This document shows, one piece after another, positions 9,812-19,415 of a stretch of 64,000 nucleotides of DNA. The notes under the pieces are model-generated. The model had not been told where the DNA came from. It saw nothing but the letters and a program-made list of their open reading frames with translations, and did no database searches. The stretch comes from Patescibacteria group bacterium (GTDB taxonomy: Bacteria > Patescibacteriota > Microgenomatia > UBA1406 > GWC2-37-13). Every line of letters starts with the position of its first letter. Position 1 is the stretch's first letter. Location of the stretch: positions 208,155 to 272,154 of the forward strand of contig JANWUX010000001.1 of assembly GCA_025057905.1 (NCBI GenBank), written 5' to 3'. The translations under genes and the position numbers were made by a program.

Positions 9812-10060
9812 TTAGTCAGAGTTGTTGCTTTTATAATCAAAGTTCAAGTTTTGCGACACTGTCTGTTTTTGATTGGTTTTTTTATCCTTGTTAATTTTTG
9901 TAAATAGAGAGTAAAAATTTAAAGAGGCAGTTGTCTTTGATTTCAGAGTTGGATTTGGGTTGGAGGCCAAGAGAGGTAGATCTGTGAGTTTATTTCATAT
10001 AGAAAATGGGGCTAGGATAATAAGGCAAAGGGTTATCTGGCTAAAATTCTCTGCCACCAT
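9812..10060 (-). pseudogene. remnant of a signal-bearing protein, TGA at codon 22
   Basis: An ATG at 10060 opens MVAENFSQITLCLIILAPFSI, which looks like a signal peptide or membrane anchor, and then hits TGA. The same frame continues NKLTDLPLLASNPNPTLKSK and about 40 more residues in a Ser/Thr/Asn-rich, linker-like style to TAA at 9812. It looks like a secreted or anchored protein inactivated by a point mutation. Confidence 0.35.
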
Positions 10061-10120
10061 TTTTTAGCAAATTAATTTATATTTGCAGCCAGTAAGATCA
10101 ATCTTTTGCCATCTGAGTAA

Positions 10121-10282
10121 TCACAACCTTCCATATTTTTCAGATGAAGTTGTTTTTTTGATTTGGTCAATTGTTTTTTTTGGATTCTTTCTGTTGTAGC
10201 AGGGTATTCCTTTTTCTTGAAAAAATCGATGATCTGAAAAAGCAAAGATAGAAATTAAAAATCTAAAATGAAAGAGAGGCAT
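10121..10282 (-). CDS. possible small ORF (53 codons), unknown
   Basis: This frame has an ATG at 10282 and TGA at 10121, too short for the supplied track. The predicted peptide starts hydrophobic (MPLFHFRFLISIFAFS) and then turns basic (QEKGIPCYNRKNPKKT). It may be a genuine small protein, or the start of a decayed gene since protein-like sequence continues past the stop. There is no good ribosome binding site. Confidence 0.2.
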   Translation of the reverse strand: MPLFHFRFLISIFAFSDHRFFQEKGIPCYNRKNPKKTIDQIKKTTSSEKYGRL

Positions 10283-10310
10283 TTAAAAAAAATCTGGATG
10301 CAAATTTTGT

Positions 10311-10398
10311 TGGTCCAGGGGGGAGGATTCGAACCTCCGTAGGGATAAAACCCGACAGTTTTACAGACTGCTCCGTTTAACCGCTCCGGCACCCCTGG
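10311..10398 (-). tRNA. tRNA-Tyr (anticodon GTA), 3' CCA encoded
   Basis: The cloverleaf has acceptor stem CCAGGGG/CCCCTGG, anticodon loop CTGTAAA, a long class II variable arm and T-arm GGAGG-TTCGAAT-CCTCC. The discriminator is A, followed by an encoded CCA. The long variable arm is normal for bacterial tRNA-Tyr. Confidence 0.95.
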
Positions 10399-10440
10399 TG
10401 ATTTTTTTTACGCGTTAATATTATATAACAAAAATCAGCC

Positions 10441-10474
10441 TTATAAAAATTAGGCCCCCTGTATCAGGGGGGCC
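10441..10474 (-). terminator. rho-independent terminator of groESL
   Basis: Read on the minus strand, GGCCCCCCTGATACAGGGGGCC forms a strong GC hairpin followed by TAATTTTTAT. It sits about 27 bases after the groEL stop. It is the clearest terminator in the window. Confidence 0.85.
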
Positions 10475-10500
10475 AACTCTTGATAATTATTTTTTTTCTC

Positions 10501-12177
<1,677 letters not shown>

Positions 12178-12208
12178 TTATAACAGTGTAATTATCAGGG
12201 AAAATTTA

Positions 12209-12553
12209 TCACTCGACAATAGCCATAATATCTTTTTGTTCAACCAAAAGCCATTCTTCTGGTCCAGTATCTGTGTTAATCTTAACTTCATTACCTGCCC
12301 ATTTCTTGTAGAGAACTTTGTCCCCAACCTTCACAAACATCTCAGAGGATTTTTTGCTACCTTGGCAGTCTCCATTGCAACACTGATCACCTGGCCCAAC
12401 CGCAACTACCTCACCCATCTGAGGCTTTTCTTTCGCTGTATCAGGTATAACTATTCCTGAGGGAGTTCTTGTTTCGGTTTCAAGAGGTTTAATTAATACA
12501 TAATCAAATAGTGGTTTGATATTGGGTTTGATGTTAATTTTTGTTTTTGACAT
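12209..12553 (-). CDS. groES: GroES co-chaperonin
   Basis: GroES is the lid of the GroEL chamber. The track begins at a TTG four codons upstream (12565), but the ATG at 12553 (MSKTKINIKPNIKPLFDYVLIKP) is the better start. The product has 114 residues. The core strands (DYVLIKPLETE, GEVVAVGPG, VKVGDKVLYKKWAG, EEWLLVEQKDIMAIVE) match the family, and the mobile loop is TRTPSGIVIP. In the roof region it carries a Cys-rich insert, DQCCNGDCQGSKK, which is not typical of GroES. It is first gene of the groESL operon, behind a consensus promoter. Confidence 0.96.
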   Translation of the reverse strand: MSKTKINIKPNIKPLFDYVLIKPLETETRTPSGIVIPDTAKEKPQMGEVVAVGPGDQCCNGDCQGSKKSSEMFVKVGDKVLYKKWAGNEVKINTDTGPEEWLLVEQKDIMAIVE

Positions 12554-12609
12554 AATTGTAATCAAAAATAACTTTTAACTTATCTTAGCAAACAATTATT
12601 TCGATTGAT

Positions 12610-12638
12610 AATATAATCATAAATTTTTCATTTGTCAA
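12610..12638 (-). promoter_or_regulatory. sigma-70 promoter of groESL
   Basis: On the minus strand TTGACA (12638-12633) is separated by exactly 17 bases from TATATT (12615-12610), near-perfect consensus. The expected start lies about 45-50 bases before the groES ATG. I saw no CIRCE inverted repeat (TTAGCACTC-N9-GAGTGCTAA), so control by HrcA is not supported. Confidence 0.8.
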
Positions 12639-12678
12639 GAGGAATTTGTCGATTAATTAAAAAATCTACTAAAAAAAA

Positions 12679-13725
12679 ATGGATGATAATAAAGCTCTTC
12701 TAGAGATAGAAAAGCTAAGAACCAAACTTGAGTCAGCCGAGTTACCAATCTCTCTTCAGGAGAAAGCCCTTGAACAAATCGAAAGGGCGCATTTGTCGAT
12801 CAAGTATAGTGGCAATTTTTCTCAGCTCGACATAACTGTAAAATATATTGACTGGATTACTAGCCTGCCTTGGAATAAAAAAACCAATGATATTCTGGAT
12901 ATCAATCTTGCAAAAAAAATCCTTGACAAGAACCACTTCGGTCTAGAAAAAATAAAACAGCGAATTCTTGAGTACCTCTCAGTAATTGTTCTTCAAAAAC
13001 AGAAAACCAAAGAAGGAAGATATCGGGCACCAATCCTTCTTTTTGTTGGCCTACCAGGTACCGGCAAAACCACTTTAGCCAGATCAATCGCCGAAGCTTT
13101 AGGCAAGAAACTGGCTCGAATCCCTTTTGGGGGGTTGTCCTCACCTCTTGATCTTCGAGGTCAAACAAAAACCTCACCTCAAGCAGAACCTGGAATGATT
13201 ATTAAAGCTTTAAGAAGAGTTTGTGTTAACAATCCCGTGATTCTTCTTGATGAACTTGATCGAGTTACCCCTGAGTCGCGAGCAGCTATTATGGGAGTTC
13301 TGATTGAGCTTTTGGACCCTGAGCAAAACAGTGCTTTCACCGACTATTTTATTGATTATCCTTTTGATTTATCTCAAGTACTTTTTGTTGCCACCGCCAA
13401 CAACACCAACAACATCTCAACGGCCTTGATGGATCGACTTGAGGTCATCACAATGCCGGCATACACTGATCAAGAAAAGATATTTATCGCCAAGAATTAT
13501 ATCCTTCCTAATTGTCTAAAAGAGGCTGGTTTAAGTCAGGAAAATATCATTATCGATGAAACTCTCTGGCCAAAAATCACTCGGCCACTTGGCTTTGATG
13601 CTGGTATTCGAACTCTGGAGCGAACCATTGAAGGAATCGTCAGAAGAATCGCACTAAAGATTGTTAAAGGCGAAGGAACAAAATTTTACATAAACGAAGA
13701 AAATATCAAGCAGTATCTTTATTAA
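12679..13725 (+). CDS. Lon-type AAA+ ATPase lacking LON substrate and protease domains
   Basis: The 348 residues match only the middle of Lon. There is a helical segment (LRTKLESAELPISLQEKALEQIERA... YIDWITSLPWNKK), then the AAA+ core with Walker A GLPGTGKTT near residue 124 and pore region GGLSSPLDLRGQ. Walker B VILLDELDRV is near 192, sensor ATANN near 236 and arginine finger MDRLEV near 248. The small helical lid (FDAGIRTLERTIEGIVRRIA) ends the protein. The N-terminal substrate domain and the C-terminal Ser-Lys peptidase domain are absent; the ORF ends cleanly with TAA right after the lid. It may be an unfoldase or chaperone-like ATPase, or may act with a separate peptidase. It is divergent from groESL. 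Confidence 0.85.
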   Translation: MDDNKALLEIEKLRTKLESAELPISLQEKALEQIERAHLSIKYSGNFSQLDITVKYIDWITSLPWNKKTNDILDINLAKKILDKNHFGLEKIKQRILEYLSVIVLQKQKTKEGRYRAPILLFVGLPGTGKTTLARSIAEALGKKLARIPFGGLSSPLDLRGQTKTSPQAEPGMIIKALRRVCVNNPVILLDELDRVTPESRAAIMGVLIELLDPEQNSAFTDYFIDYPFDLSQVLFVATANNTNNISTALMDRLEVITMPAYTDQEKIFIAKNYILPNCLKEAGLSQENIIIDETLWPKITRPLGFDAGIRTLERTIEGIVRRIALKIVKGEGTKFYINEENIKQYLY

Positions 13726-13734
13726 GACTTAAAC

Positions 13735-14184
13735 TCAGGCGATAATTTTTTTCAACCATTCTTTAATTAAAACATTATTTTTTTCCTGATTAAAAAGGTA
13801 ACCATCAATTTTCAATGTTGGCAAGATTACAGTTGCATTATGATTCTCCAAAAACTCCTTGATAATATCAACAGCGCCACAGAAAGAAGTATAGGAAGAA
13901 TCACCTAATCCAAAAACAGCGGTTTTTTTCTTGGCCAAATTAATCTCCTGATTTTTATTTATCCATGAAAGAAAATCTTGATGAGGCTGACCTTCTTTAT
14001 CTTCGAAATTCCACGAAGGAGAGGCAAAAATTAACAGATCAAAACTATCAAAAGTTTCAGAAGAGACCTGGCTAATCTGTTTAAGTTCGACATCATGACC
14101 CCACTCTTGAAGGAACTGAATAACAAACTCACAAGCAACTTGAGTGCCTCCTGAGTAAGTGGCGTAGATAACAAGAATTTTCAT
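13735..14184 (-). CDS. flavodoxin-family protein
   Basis: The 149-residue FMN-binding electron carrier fold begins with the beta1/phosphate-loop sequence MKILVIYATYSGGTQVA. LIFASPSWNFEDKEGQPHQDF (50s loop) and AVFGLGDSSYTSFCGAVD (90s loop) follow, the standard flavodoxin positions. It would shuttle electrons in the cytosol. The phosphate loop reads ATYSGGTQ rather than the classical T/S-x-T-G-x-T, so FMN contacts differ slightly. It converges with the Lon-like gene, leaving 9 bases between stops. Confidence 0.85.
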   Translation of the reverse strand: MKILVIYATYSGGTQVACEFVIQFLQEWGHDVELKQISQVSSETFDSFDLLIFASPSWNFEDKEGQPHQDFLSWINKNQEINLAKKKTAVFGLGDSSYTSFCGAVDIIKEFLENHNATVILPTLKIDGYLFNQEKNNVLIKEWLKKIIA

Positions 14185-14241
14185 TTAAAGCTTATTTTAC
14201 ATAAGCAAAAAGTTTAAGAGTAAAGAATCCAAGAGTCTCTA

Positions 14242-15162
14242 TTAGTTAATAAATCTTTTTAGTCTTTTTTCAATTCCAATAAACCCCTGAGCTGTCACCC
14301 TCAAGAGTTTTTCAATCATCTTTATTTGGACTATTGCTGACTCAAGCGTTGGGTAAACTAAAATTTCTTTTCTTAGTCCACAAAAAGCAAAAACTGGGAA
14401 GAAAATTGTTGGCTTTTGAACCATACCTATATCCCTCCCAAAGCTATCATCAATTTTAAAAGTCCCCAGTTGAGCGACAGTTTTTATTTCTCCATTATAG
14501 ACAAATTGCTCAACCGCACCTTGATGTTTGTCAGCACTAATGATCAAATCAATATTTTCTCCAGACAATCTCAGAGCTTGTTTGCCAGCATGAGTGGGAT
14601 TAAACTGGGAGTTAAGCCGAGCTATTCGGTGCCAGATCTTAATCCGATATGTCTCTCTATCAATATTAAGCTCCAAAATTCCGCCGTTTTTTAAAAGAGG
14701 AATTTTATGGTTATCGTGGATAATTTTGTAAACATCGATGCCGCTTGATTTTTTGACAAAATCCTCATGATTGCCAGAGACTAGACCAAGACACTTATCT
14801 TCTAAACTTTTCAGAAGATCTTTGACTAAAGTTAATTGTTCATCTGGGGATAGTAAATTGGTATGCATGGCGTAAGGATGACGATTTGGATTGTAAAAAT
14901 CTCCCAAATCCCCCACAAAAAAAGTATAAATTGGATGCACTTTAAACAACTTAACATAAGTCATCAGAATTTTATGATTGACACCCTTTGATCCAATGTG
15001 AACGTCAGAAAGTGGACAGAAGAAAAACCACTTAGCCGGGCTTTTTATGTCATAAACAATTTCGTTTTGCCATATTTTCTCCTCAGTCTCCTGTCTTTTT
15101 GAGATTTTATCTAATTCTTGGGTAAATTTTCTGTAAGAATTAGTAGCTAACTTTCTTTCCAT
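14242..15162 (-). CDS. calcineurin-like metallophosphoesterase
   Basis: The product has 306 residues. Metal-ligand motifs of the calcineurin-like superfamily appear in order: SDVHIGSKGVNH near residue 53 (DxH), FFVGDLGDFY near 82 (GDxxD), LVSGNHED near 130 (GNHE), then IWHRIARL and a late ADKHQGA (histidine ligand). The substrate could be nucleotides, nucleic acid or phosphoprotein and cannot be told from sequence. No signal peptide is present. It lies upstream of the flavodoxin on the same strand with a 57-base gap. Confidence 0.8.
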   Translation of the reverse strand: MERKLATNSYRKFTQELDKISKRQETEEKIWQNEIVYDIKSPAKWFFFCPLSDVHIGSKGVNHKILMTYVKLFKVHPIYTFFVGDLGDFYNPNRHPYAMHTNLLSPDEQLTLVKDLLKSLEDKCLGLVSGNHEDFVKKSSGIDVYKIIHDNHKIPLLKNGGILELNIDRETYRIKIWHRIARLNSQFNPTHAGKQALRLSGENIDLIISADKHQGAVEQFVYNGEIKTVAQLGTFKIDDSFGRDIGMVQKPTIFFPVFAFCGLRKEILVYPTLESAIVQIKMIEKLLRVTAQGFIGIEKRLKRFIN

Positions 15163-15282
15163 TATATATAAATAGAAAATAATACATATTTATTTTATTT
15201 AGTAAATATTTAATAAATTCAATAATTTTTTTCTATAAGATATTTTAAAAATCTAGGTAATTTTAGCTTTTTTTGTTGATAA

Positions 15283-15312
15283 TTGAGAAAAATTAAAGAC
15301 TTTTTTTATAAT
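15283..15312 (+). promoter_or_regulatory. candidate promoter of the AbrB-PhoU gene
   Basis: TTGAGA (15283-15288) is separated by 18 bases from TATAAT (15307-15312). The ATG is only 17 bases after the -10 box, so the leader would be about 10 bases, with AGGG just before the ATG. Confidence 0.5.
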
Positions 15313-15328
15313 ATATATAGATATAGGG

Positions 15329-16330
15329 ATGGAGATTCGCAACCTTCAAAAAACAGGTGGAAGAAGTTACTCTATCACTCTTCCAAAAAACTGGATAAAA
15401 AGAAATTTTCTTAAGGCAAAAGATAAGGTAAAAGTCTTAGATATTCAAAATTTTCTTGTTATTGCCCCACTAAAACTCAACAGAAATGAAAAATTTATTT
15501 CTGTCGATATCAAAAATCTCAATCAGAATCAGATCTTCCGGGAGATCATCGGCTATTACCTTTCCGGTGCTGATAGCATTATCATAAAAACTGACAAAAT
15601 TAGCTATCAACAACGGTCTGCTGTAAGAGAAATCTCCTTTCAATTAATTGGTTGTGAATGTTTAGAAAGTCTTTCCGATAAGATTTTTTTAAAAATTGTA
15701 AACACCGACATCTCTCATCATCTTTTTGAGTACCTGAAGAAGATGTCCTCGATCATTTATTCAATGTTCCAAGACACGGTCAGAGCAGTTGAGAAATACA
15801 ATATCGAATTATCAAGGGACATTATTGAACGAGATGTTGAAATCGACAGACTCCATATCGCCATAACTCGCTTTCACAATTTAAGACTCATCAATCTTTT
15901 TGAAGAAAAAAATCAGACTTTAACGGCCATCGATTCTCACTATCTTTCAATTATTGGTTTAAGACTCGAACGAATTGCCGATCATATTGTAAAAATAAAT
16001 AGAGTTCTCATTCAAGAGAGCCAGAAAAATTTTAGTCTTTCTTACCGGCAAAGACACCTTATCAAATATACCTTGAAGAATCTTTCTTCTTTGTCAGAAA
16101 TTATCTTTAAAAAAGACAAAGTTTCCGCCCATTCTTTTCTTGATTATTTCGATCAAAAGAAAGAAGGCTTTTTTCACAATCTTCCTCATAAAAATTATCT
16201 TGCACTGATCATTGAGGAGAGTCTTTTTAGAATCAATAGCTACATTGCAAATATTGCCGAAGAAGCTATAAACTATCTTAACATCAAAGATACTCTTTCT
16301 TCTTCGCTAACAACCTCTTTGATAGAATAG
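15329..16330 (+). CDS. AbrB-like plus PhoU-domain regulator (archaeal-type PhoU)
   Basis: The product has 333 residues. The first 50 residues (MEIRNLQKTGGRSYSITLPKNWIKRN... KVKVLDIQNFLVIAP) form an AbrB/SpoVT swapped-hairpin DNA-binding domain. The rest is helical and carries PhoU-type repeats, with acidic clusters such as IERDVEIDRLH and LRLERIADHIVK that bind metal clusters in PhoU. This domain order is best known from archaeal phosphate-uptake regulators. No pst genes are near, so the target is open. It is followed after 9 bases by a YibE/F gene. Confidence 0.8.
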   Translation: MEIRNLQKTGGRSYSITLPKNWIKRNFLKAKDKVKVLDIQNFLVIAPLKLNRNEKFISVDIKNLNQNQIFREIIGYYLSGADSIIIKTDKISYQQRSAVREISFQLIGCECLESLSDKIFLKIVNTDISHHLFEYLKKMSSIIYSMFQDTVRAVEKYNIELSRDIIERDVEIDRLHIAITRFHNLRLINLFEEKNQTLTAIDSHYLSIIGLRLERIADHIVKINRVLIQESQKNFSLSYRQRHLIKYTLKNLSSLSEIIFKKDKVSAHSFLDYFDQKKEGFFHNLPHKNYLALIIEESLFRINSYIANIAEEAINYLNIKDTLSSSLTTSLIE

Positions 16331-16339
16331 AACTCGTTC

Positions 16340-17431
16340 ATGGTAAAAAGAAAGTTTGCTTTTTTATTCTTCTTCTTTGGCTTTTTAATTTTTTTCTTTT
16401 TTCAACAGGAAAATATCTTTAAGACAAAGAGTCGTATTTATGTAGGAAAAATCGAGAGGATTCTTGAGGAGAAAGAATTTATCGTTAGCAAGAGAAAAAA
16501 TCTAAATCAAAAACTGAAAATAAAGATCATCCGTGGAGAACTTGTCGAAAAAACTTTGATTGTTGAAAATCAAATTGATCAAATCTTTTCTAAAAAAAAA
16601 TATCAAGAAGGCGATTATGTAATCATTACTAAAGAAAAGATTAACAAACAGGAGCAATATCGGATAAAAGACTATTACCGACTGAATCATCTTATTCTTC
16701 TTTTTGGCCTTTTCTTTCTTCTAACTCTTCTTATTACTGGCAATCAAGGGGTGATGTCTTTTATAGGAATGGCCTACTCGTTTTTTATCATCTTCAGTTT
16801 TATTTTCCCTCGCATTGCCTCAGGTGTTGATCCGCTGCAAACCGTTATTCTTGGCTCATTAGTGACTATTCCTTTAACTTTTTGCCTTTCTCACGGCCTT
16901 AACAAAAAGACGGTTAGCGCTATTTTTGGAACGTTGATCAGTTTAATTTTAACAATTTTCTTTGCTTTTTTTTTCATCGACAAGACAAAAATAACCGGTG
17001 ATTCATCTGAAACCATAAACTTTCTTCAGTTAACTAACAAAGAAATCACTGATATTCAAGGATTAATCATAGCCGGGATTATCATTTCTGCCATTGGAAT
17101 TTTTGACGATGTCAATATCTCTCAAGCCGGTATTGTTTTTAAGATTAAAGAGATCAACAAAGAAATATCTTTTTTGAAGCTTTTCAAAAAAGCCATGGAA
17201 ATTGGTCGTGATCATATCGCCTCAACGGTGAACACCTTAGTTTTTGTCTATGCAGGAGCATCGATGCCTCTACTTCTTCTTTTTTTTAACACTCAACTCT
17301 CTTTTTTTGAGTTAATTAACGAAGAGATCGTTGCCGAGGAGATTGTTAAAATTCTTCTAGCTAGCACTGGCCTAATCTTATCTGTTCCGATTACTACCCT
17401 AATTGCCTCTTACATGGCCACAAGTGACTAA
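16340..17431 (+). CDS. YibE/F-family multispan membrane protein
   Basis: The 363-residue protein has an N-terminal membrane helix, a 70-residue external beta-rich domain (YVGKIERILEEKEFIV...), and then six or more membrane spans. The signature spans LLFGLFFLLTLLITGNQGV, SGVDPLQTVILGSL, and GIIISAIGIFDDVNISQAG are typical of YibE/F. The family has no firmly established role; some members have been linked to transport. The gene is probably cotranscribed with the AbrB-PhoU gene. Confidence 0.85.
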   Translation: MVKRKFAFLFFFFGFLIFFFFQQENIFKTKSRIYVGKIERILEEKEFIVSKRKNLNQKLKIKIIRGELVEKTLIVENQIDQIFSKKKYQEGDYVIITKEKINKQEQYRIKDYYRLNHLILLFGLFFLLTLLITGNQGVMSFIGMAYSFFIIFSFIFPRIASGVDPLQTVILGSLVTIPLTFCLSHGLNKKTVSAIFGTLISLILTIFFAFFFIDKTKITGDSSETINFLQLTNKEITDIQGLIIAGIIISAIGIFDDVNISQAGIVFKIKEINKEISFLKLFKKAMEIGRDHIASTVNTLVFVYAGASMPLLLLFFNTQLSFFELINEEIVAEEIVKILLASTGLILSVPITTLIASYMATSD

Positions 17432-17434
17432 GGA

Positions 17435-17905
17435 TCAAGTGTGCCTATCAGCAATTTTTGAGGCCCCATAGGCTTCCGGTTTTATCATTGGTTGATAGCC
17501 ATTGGAGCGAATTATCGTTGTTACTTCTTTAATCAACTCTCTCGTTTCCCCTTCTTTTCCAATGTCAACATGAATTTGAATTCGATATCGAGAGATGCCA
17601 TTAGTTTTGAAGAACTCGACAAAACTCTCCGACATCTCCAATGACATCATGGCCTCTAGATAAATTCTCTCCTTTAAAGAAATTTTTCTTGCAAGAGTTG
17701 TTCTTCGCCAAAAATAGATTCCGCCGCTACCGACTCGGTGTATGATCAAGGCAGAAATAAAATCATAATGTTGTGGGCCGGTTCTTTGGGAATCGGTGCC
17801 GACAATAACATTGTAACTGGCGGTTTTTTCTTGACTCATAAACAATCTGATTATTTTTTTCAGTTGGTCGATGTCGAGCTTGCCGTAAGTTGGACTGTTA
17901 AACAT
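17435..17905 (-). CDS. YkuK/DUF458 RNase H-like protein
   Basis: The 156-residue product carries the DUF458 pattern: a strand with VIVGTDSQRTGPQHYDFISALIIHR (first acidic residue of an RNase H-like fold), RIQIHVDIGKEGETRELIKEV in the middle, and a C-terminal KPEAYGASKIADRHT. The conserved acidic residues suggest a metal-dependent nuclease fold, but activity has not been shown by anything here. Its stop lies 3 bases from that of YibE/F, tail to tail. Confidence 0.8.
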   Translation of the reverse strand: MFNSPTYGKLDIDQLKKIIRLFMSQEKTASYNVIVGTDSQRTGPQHYDFISALIIHRVGSGGIYFWRRTTLARKISLKERIYLEAMMSLEMSESFVEFFKTNGISRYRIQIHVDIGKEGETRELIKEVTTIIRSNGYQPMIKPEAYGASKIADRHT

Positions 17906-17933
17906 CTGGTTATTGTCTGAAAAAATGGCTACG

Positions 17934-19199
17934 TTAAGTTTTTGTCGTTAATCCCAGGCGACGACAGAACCAAGGTGTTAACGGCGGCTCAATCACTAAG
18001 GTAAGAATGATTACCCACATCCCCAGCGCTATGACTAAATCACTTTGAACAATTCCAGAAGAGCTAATGATAATTAGCAAGACGGCTGCGATTATTCCTG
18101 TTTCTCTGACAAAATTAAGAAAAATTATGTCTTCTAGCTTAAAAGCGCCTTTCATCAACCAAGGAAGAAGAGAAATAAAAACTACAATTGGCCGGACCAA
18201 AAACATAAAAACAAGAGCCGCAATAATTCCAATTAAAGAAAAGCTAAGAAGAACATTTAAAGAAACCAGCGAACCAAGAATGATAAACAGAAAAGGTTTG
18301 ATCAAGTTGTTTAGAAACTGATCGTAGAAATGAGCCACCTTTTTTAAAGTGCCGACAACATCAGAGAACAATCCAGCAGAAAAAGCCGCTAGGAAACCAG
18401 CTCCGCCAAGTAAATTCCCTAAAACATAAGTGAAGATTGGAACTGGGAGAAGTAATGAAACATCAGTTTTATTGATATCATCATCGACAGTGTGATTATC
18501 TTTTCTTCTTAAATAAAAAGTTTTCAATAAAAAGTAACCAAAGTAGCCAACAATGATTCCTGACAAAATCTCAAGAGCAAAAGCATCATAGGTTGATTTT
18601 CTTAACAGAGGGAGAAAATAGTTAATAACATTATCGCTGGCAACTGCTGTTGAGGTAAAAGCCAAAAGAAGAAAACGAGTGAAGATGCTACCCGAGATGT
18701 CTGTCAACGCACTTTCTGAAATTGCCAACTCCTTGATGAACGACCGCTTAAACCGAAGATCTCTCAAAGTAGGCAAAATAGCCGTTGGATCAGTTGAAGC
18801 CAACGCGGTTGAAAGAAGGACGATTGAGATAAGATATTCTTCCCGATATAAACCAAGAAGTTTCATGACTAAAGAAAGAGCAAAAGCTAAAATGATTGAG
18901 GAGAAAATTACTCCAATTAGAGACAAAGACGCTATTGGGAAAAACCAGCGCTTAAATTTGCCAAAGGCGATTTCTAAGCCCGAGGTAAAAAGAATGAGCG
19001 CCGCAAATATTTCGGTTATAATTTTCAATCCTTCCAGGTTTTTTGAAAAGAAAAATAACACAGGGTGAAGAGCAATTCCAGCAAAAACTACCCAGACAAA
19101 AGAAGGAATTGCCGCTCTTGGAGAAAGTTGATTAATTACATAGCTCAGAAAAAAAACTCCGCCCATAGCAAATAAATGAAAAATCAGGATGATGAACAA
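17934..19199 (-). CDS. cation/proton antiporter (CPA family)
   Basis: The 421-residue protein has about 12 membrane spans. Family motifs include TSGLEIAFGKFKRWFFP, the ALASTDPTAILPTLRDLRF region (the paired acidic site of antiporters), SGSIFTRFLLLAFTSTAVAS, and FLAAFSAGLFSDVVG. It would exchange Na+ or K+ for protons across the membrane. There is no C-terminal RCK/TrkA domain. It sits 28 bases upstream of the YkuK-like gene on the same strand. Confidence 0.85.
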   Translation of the reverse strand: MFIILIFHLFAMGGVFFLSYVINQLSPRAAIPSFVWVVFAGIALHPVLFFFSKNLEGLKIITEIFAALILFTSGLEIAFGKFKRWFFPIASLSLIGVIFSSIILAFALSLVMKLLGLYREEYLISIVLLSTALASTDPTAILPTLRDLRFKRSFIKELAISESALTDISGSIFTRFLLLAFTSTAVASDNVINYFLPLLRKSTYDAFALEILSGIIVGYFGYFLLKTFYLRRKDNHTVDDDINKTDVSLLLPVPIFTYVLGNLLGGAGFLAAFSAGLFSDVVGTLKKVAHFYDQFLNNLIKPFLFIILGSLVSLNVLLSFSLIGIIAALVFMFLVRPIVVFISLLPWLMKGAFKLEDIIFLNFVRETGIIAAVLLIIISSSGIVQSDLVIALGMWVIILTLVIEPPLTPWFCRRLGLTTKT

Positions 19200-19329
19200 T
19201 TTTTAGATTAAGATCAATCAATTGTTTCGAGAAAAATGAGAGAAGAACAAGAAGAAAAATTAGAATGAAATAACTTTTGGCAGATCTAATCTGGCTAAAA
19301 AAACCAGCTCTTAAATGGGACATGATCAT
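19132..19329 (-). CDS. possible small membrane ORF overlapping the antiporter start
   Basis: A 65-codon frame overlaps the first 67 bases of the antiporter in another frame. It has a basic start (MSHLRAGFFSQIRSAKS) and one strong hydrophobic span (YFILIFLLVLLSFFS). It could be a real single-span protein or a leader ORF coupled to the antiporter, or chance in AT-rich DNA. Confidence 0.25.
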   Translation of the reverse strand: MIMSHLRAGFFSQIRSAKSYFILIFLLVLLSFFSKQLIDLNLKIVHHPDFSFICYGRSFFSELCN

Positions 19330-19367
19330 AAGATAAAAAAAAGCCGGATAAAATTCAACTTTTATCC

Positions 19368-19397
19368 TTGACCTTTGTTACTAGAGTTAGATATCAT
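19368..19397 (+). promoter_or_regulatory. candidate sigma-70 promoter
   Basis: TTGACC is separated by 18 bases from TATCAT, ending 18 bases before the ATG at 19416. Confidence 0.45.
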
Positions 19398-19415
19398 TAA
19401 AGAAAGAAAATTTTT

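Larger units (their letters stand above)
8751..10310. other. 1.5-kb decaying region without intact annotated gene
   Basis: No ORF over 60 codons is listed here, yet the minus strand has at least four protein-like frames: 8820-9117, 9449-9668, 9812-10060 and 10121-10282. They are interrupted by TGA or TAA or lack starts. This pattern fits a run of genes eroded by point mutation. I saw no insertion-sequence inverted repeats, no CRISPR-type repeats and no recognisable structural RNA. Confidence 0.55.

Noticed and set aside
12554-12678. CIRCE heat-shock operator before groES
   Set aside because: No TTAGCACTC-N9-GAGTGCTAA repeat is present, only a sigma-70 promoter.
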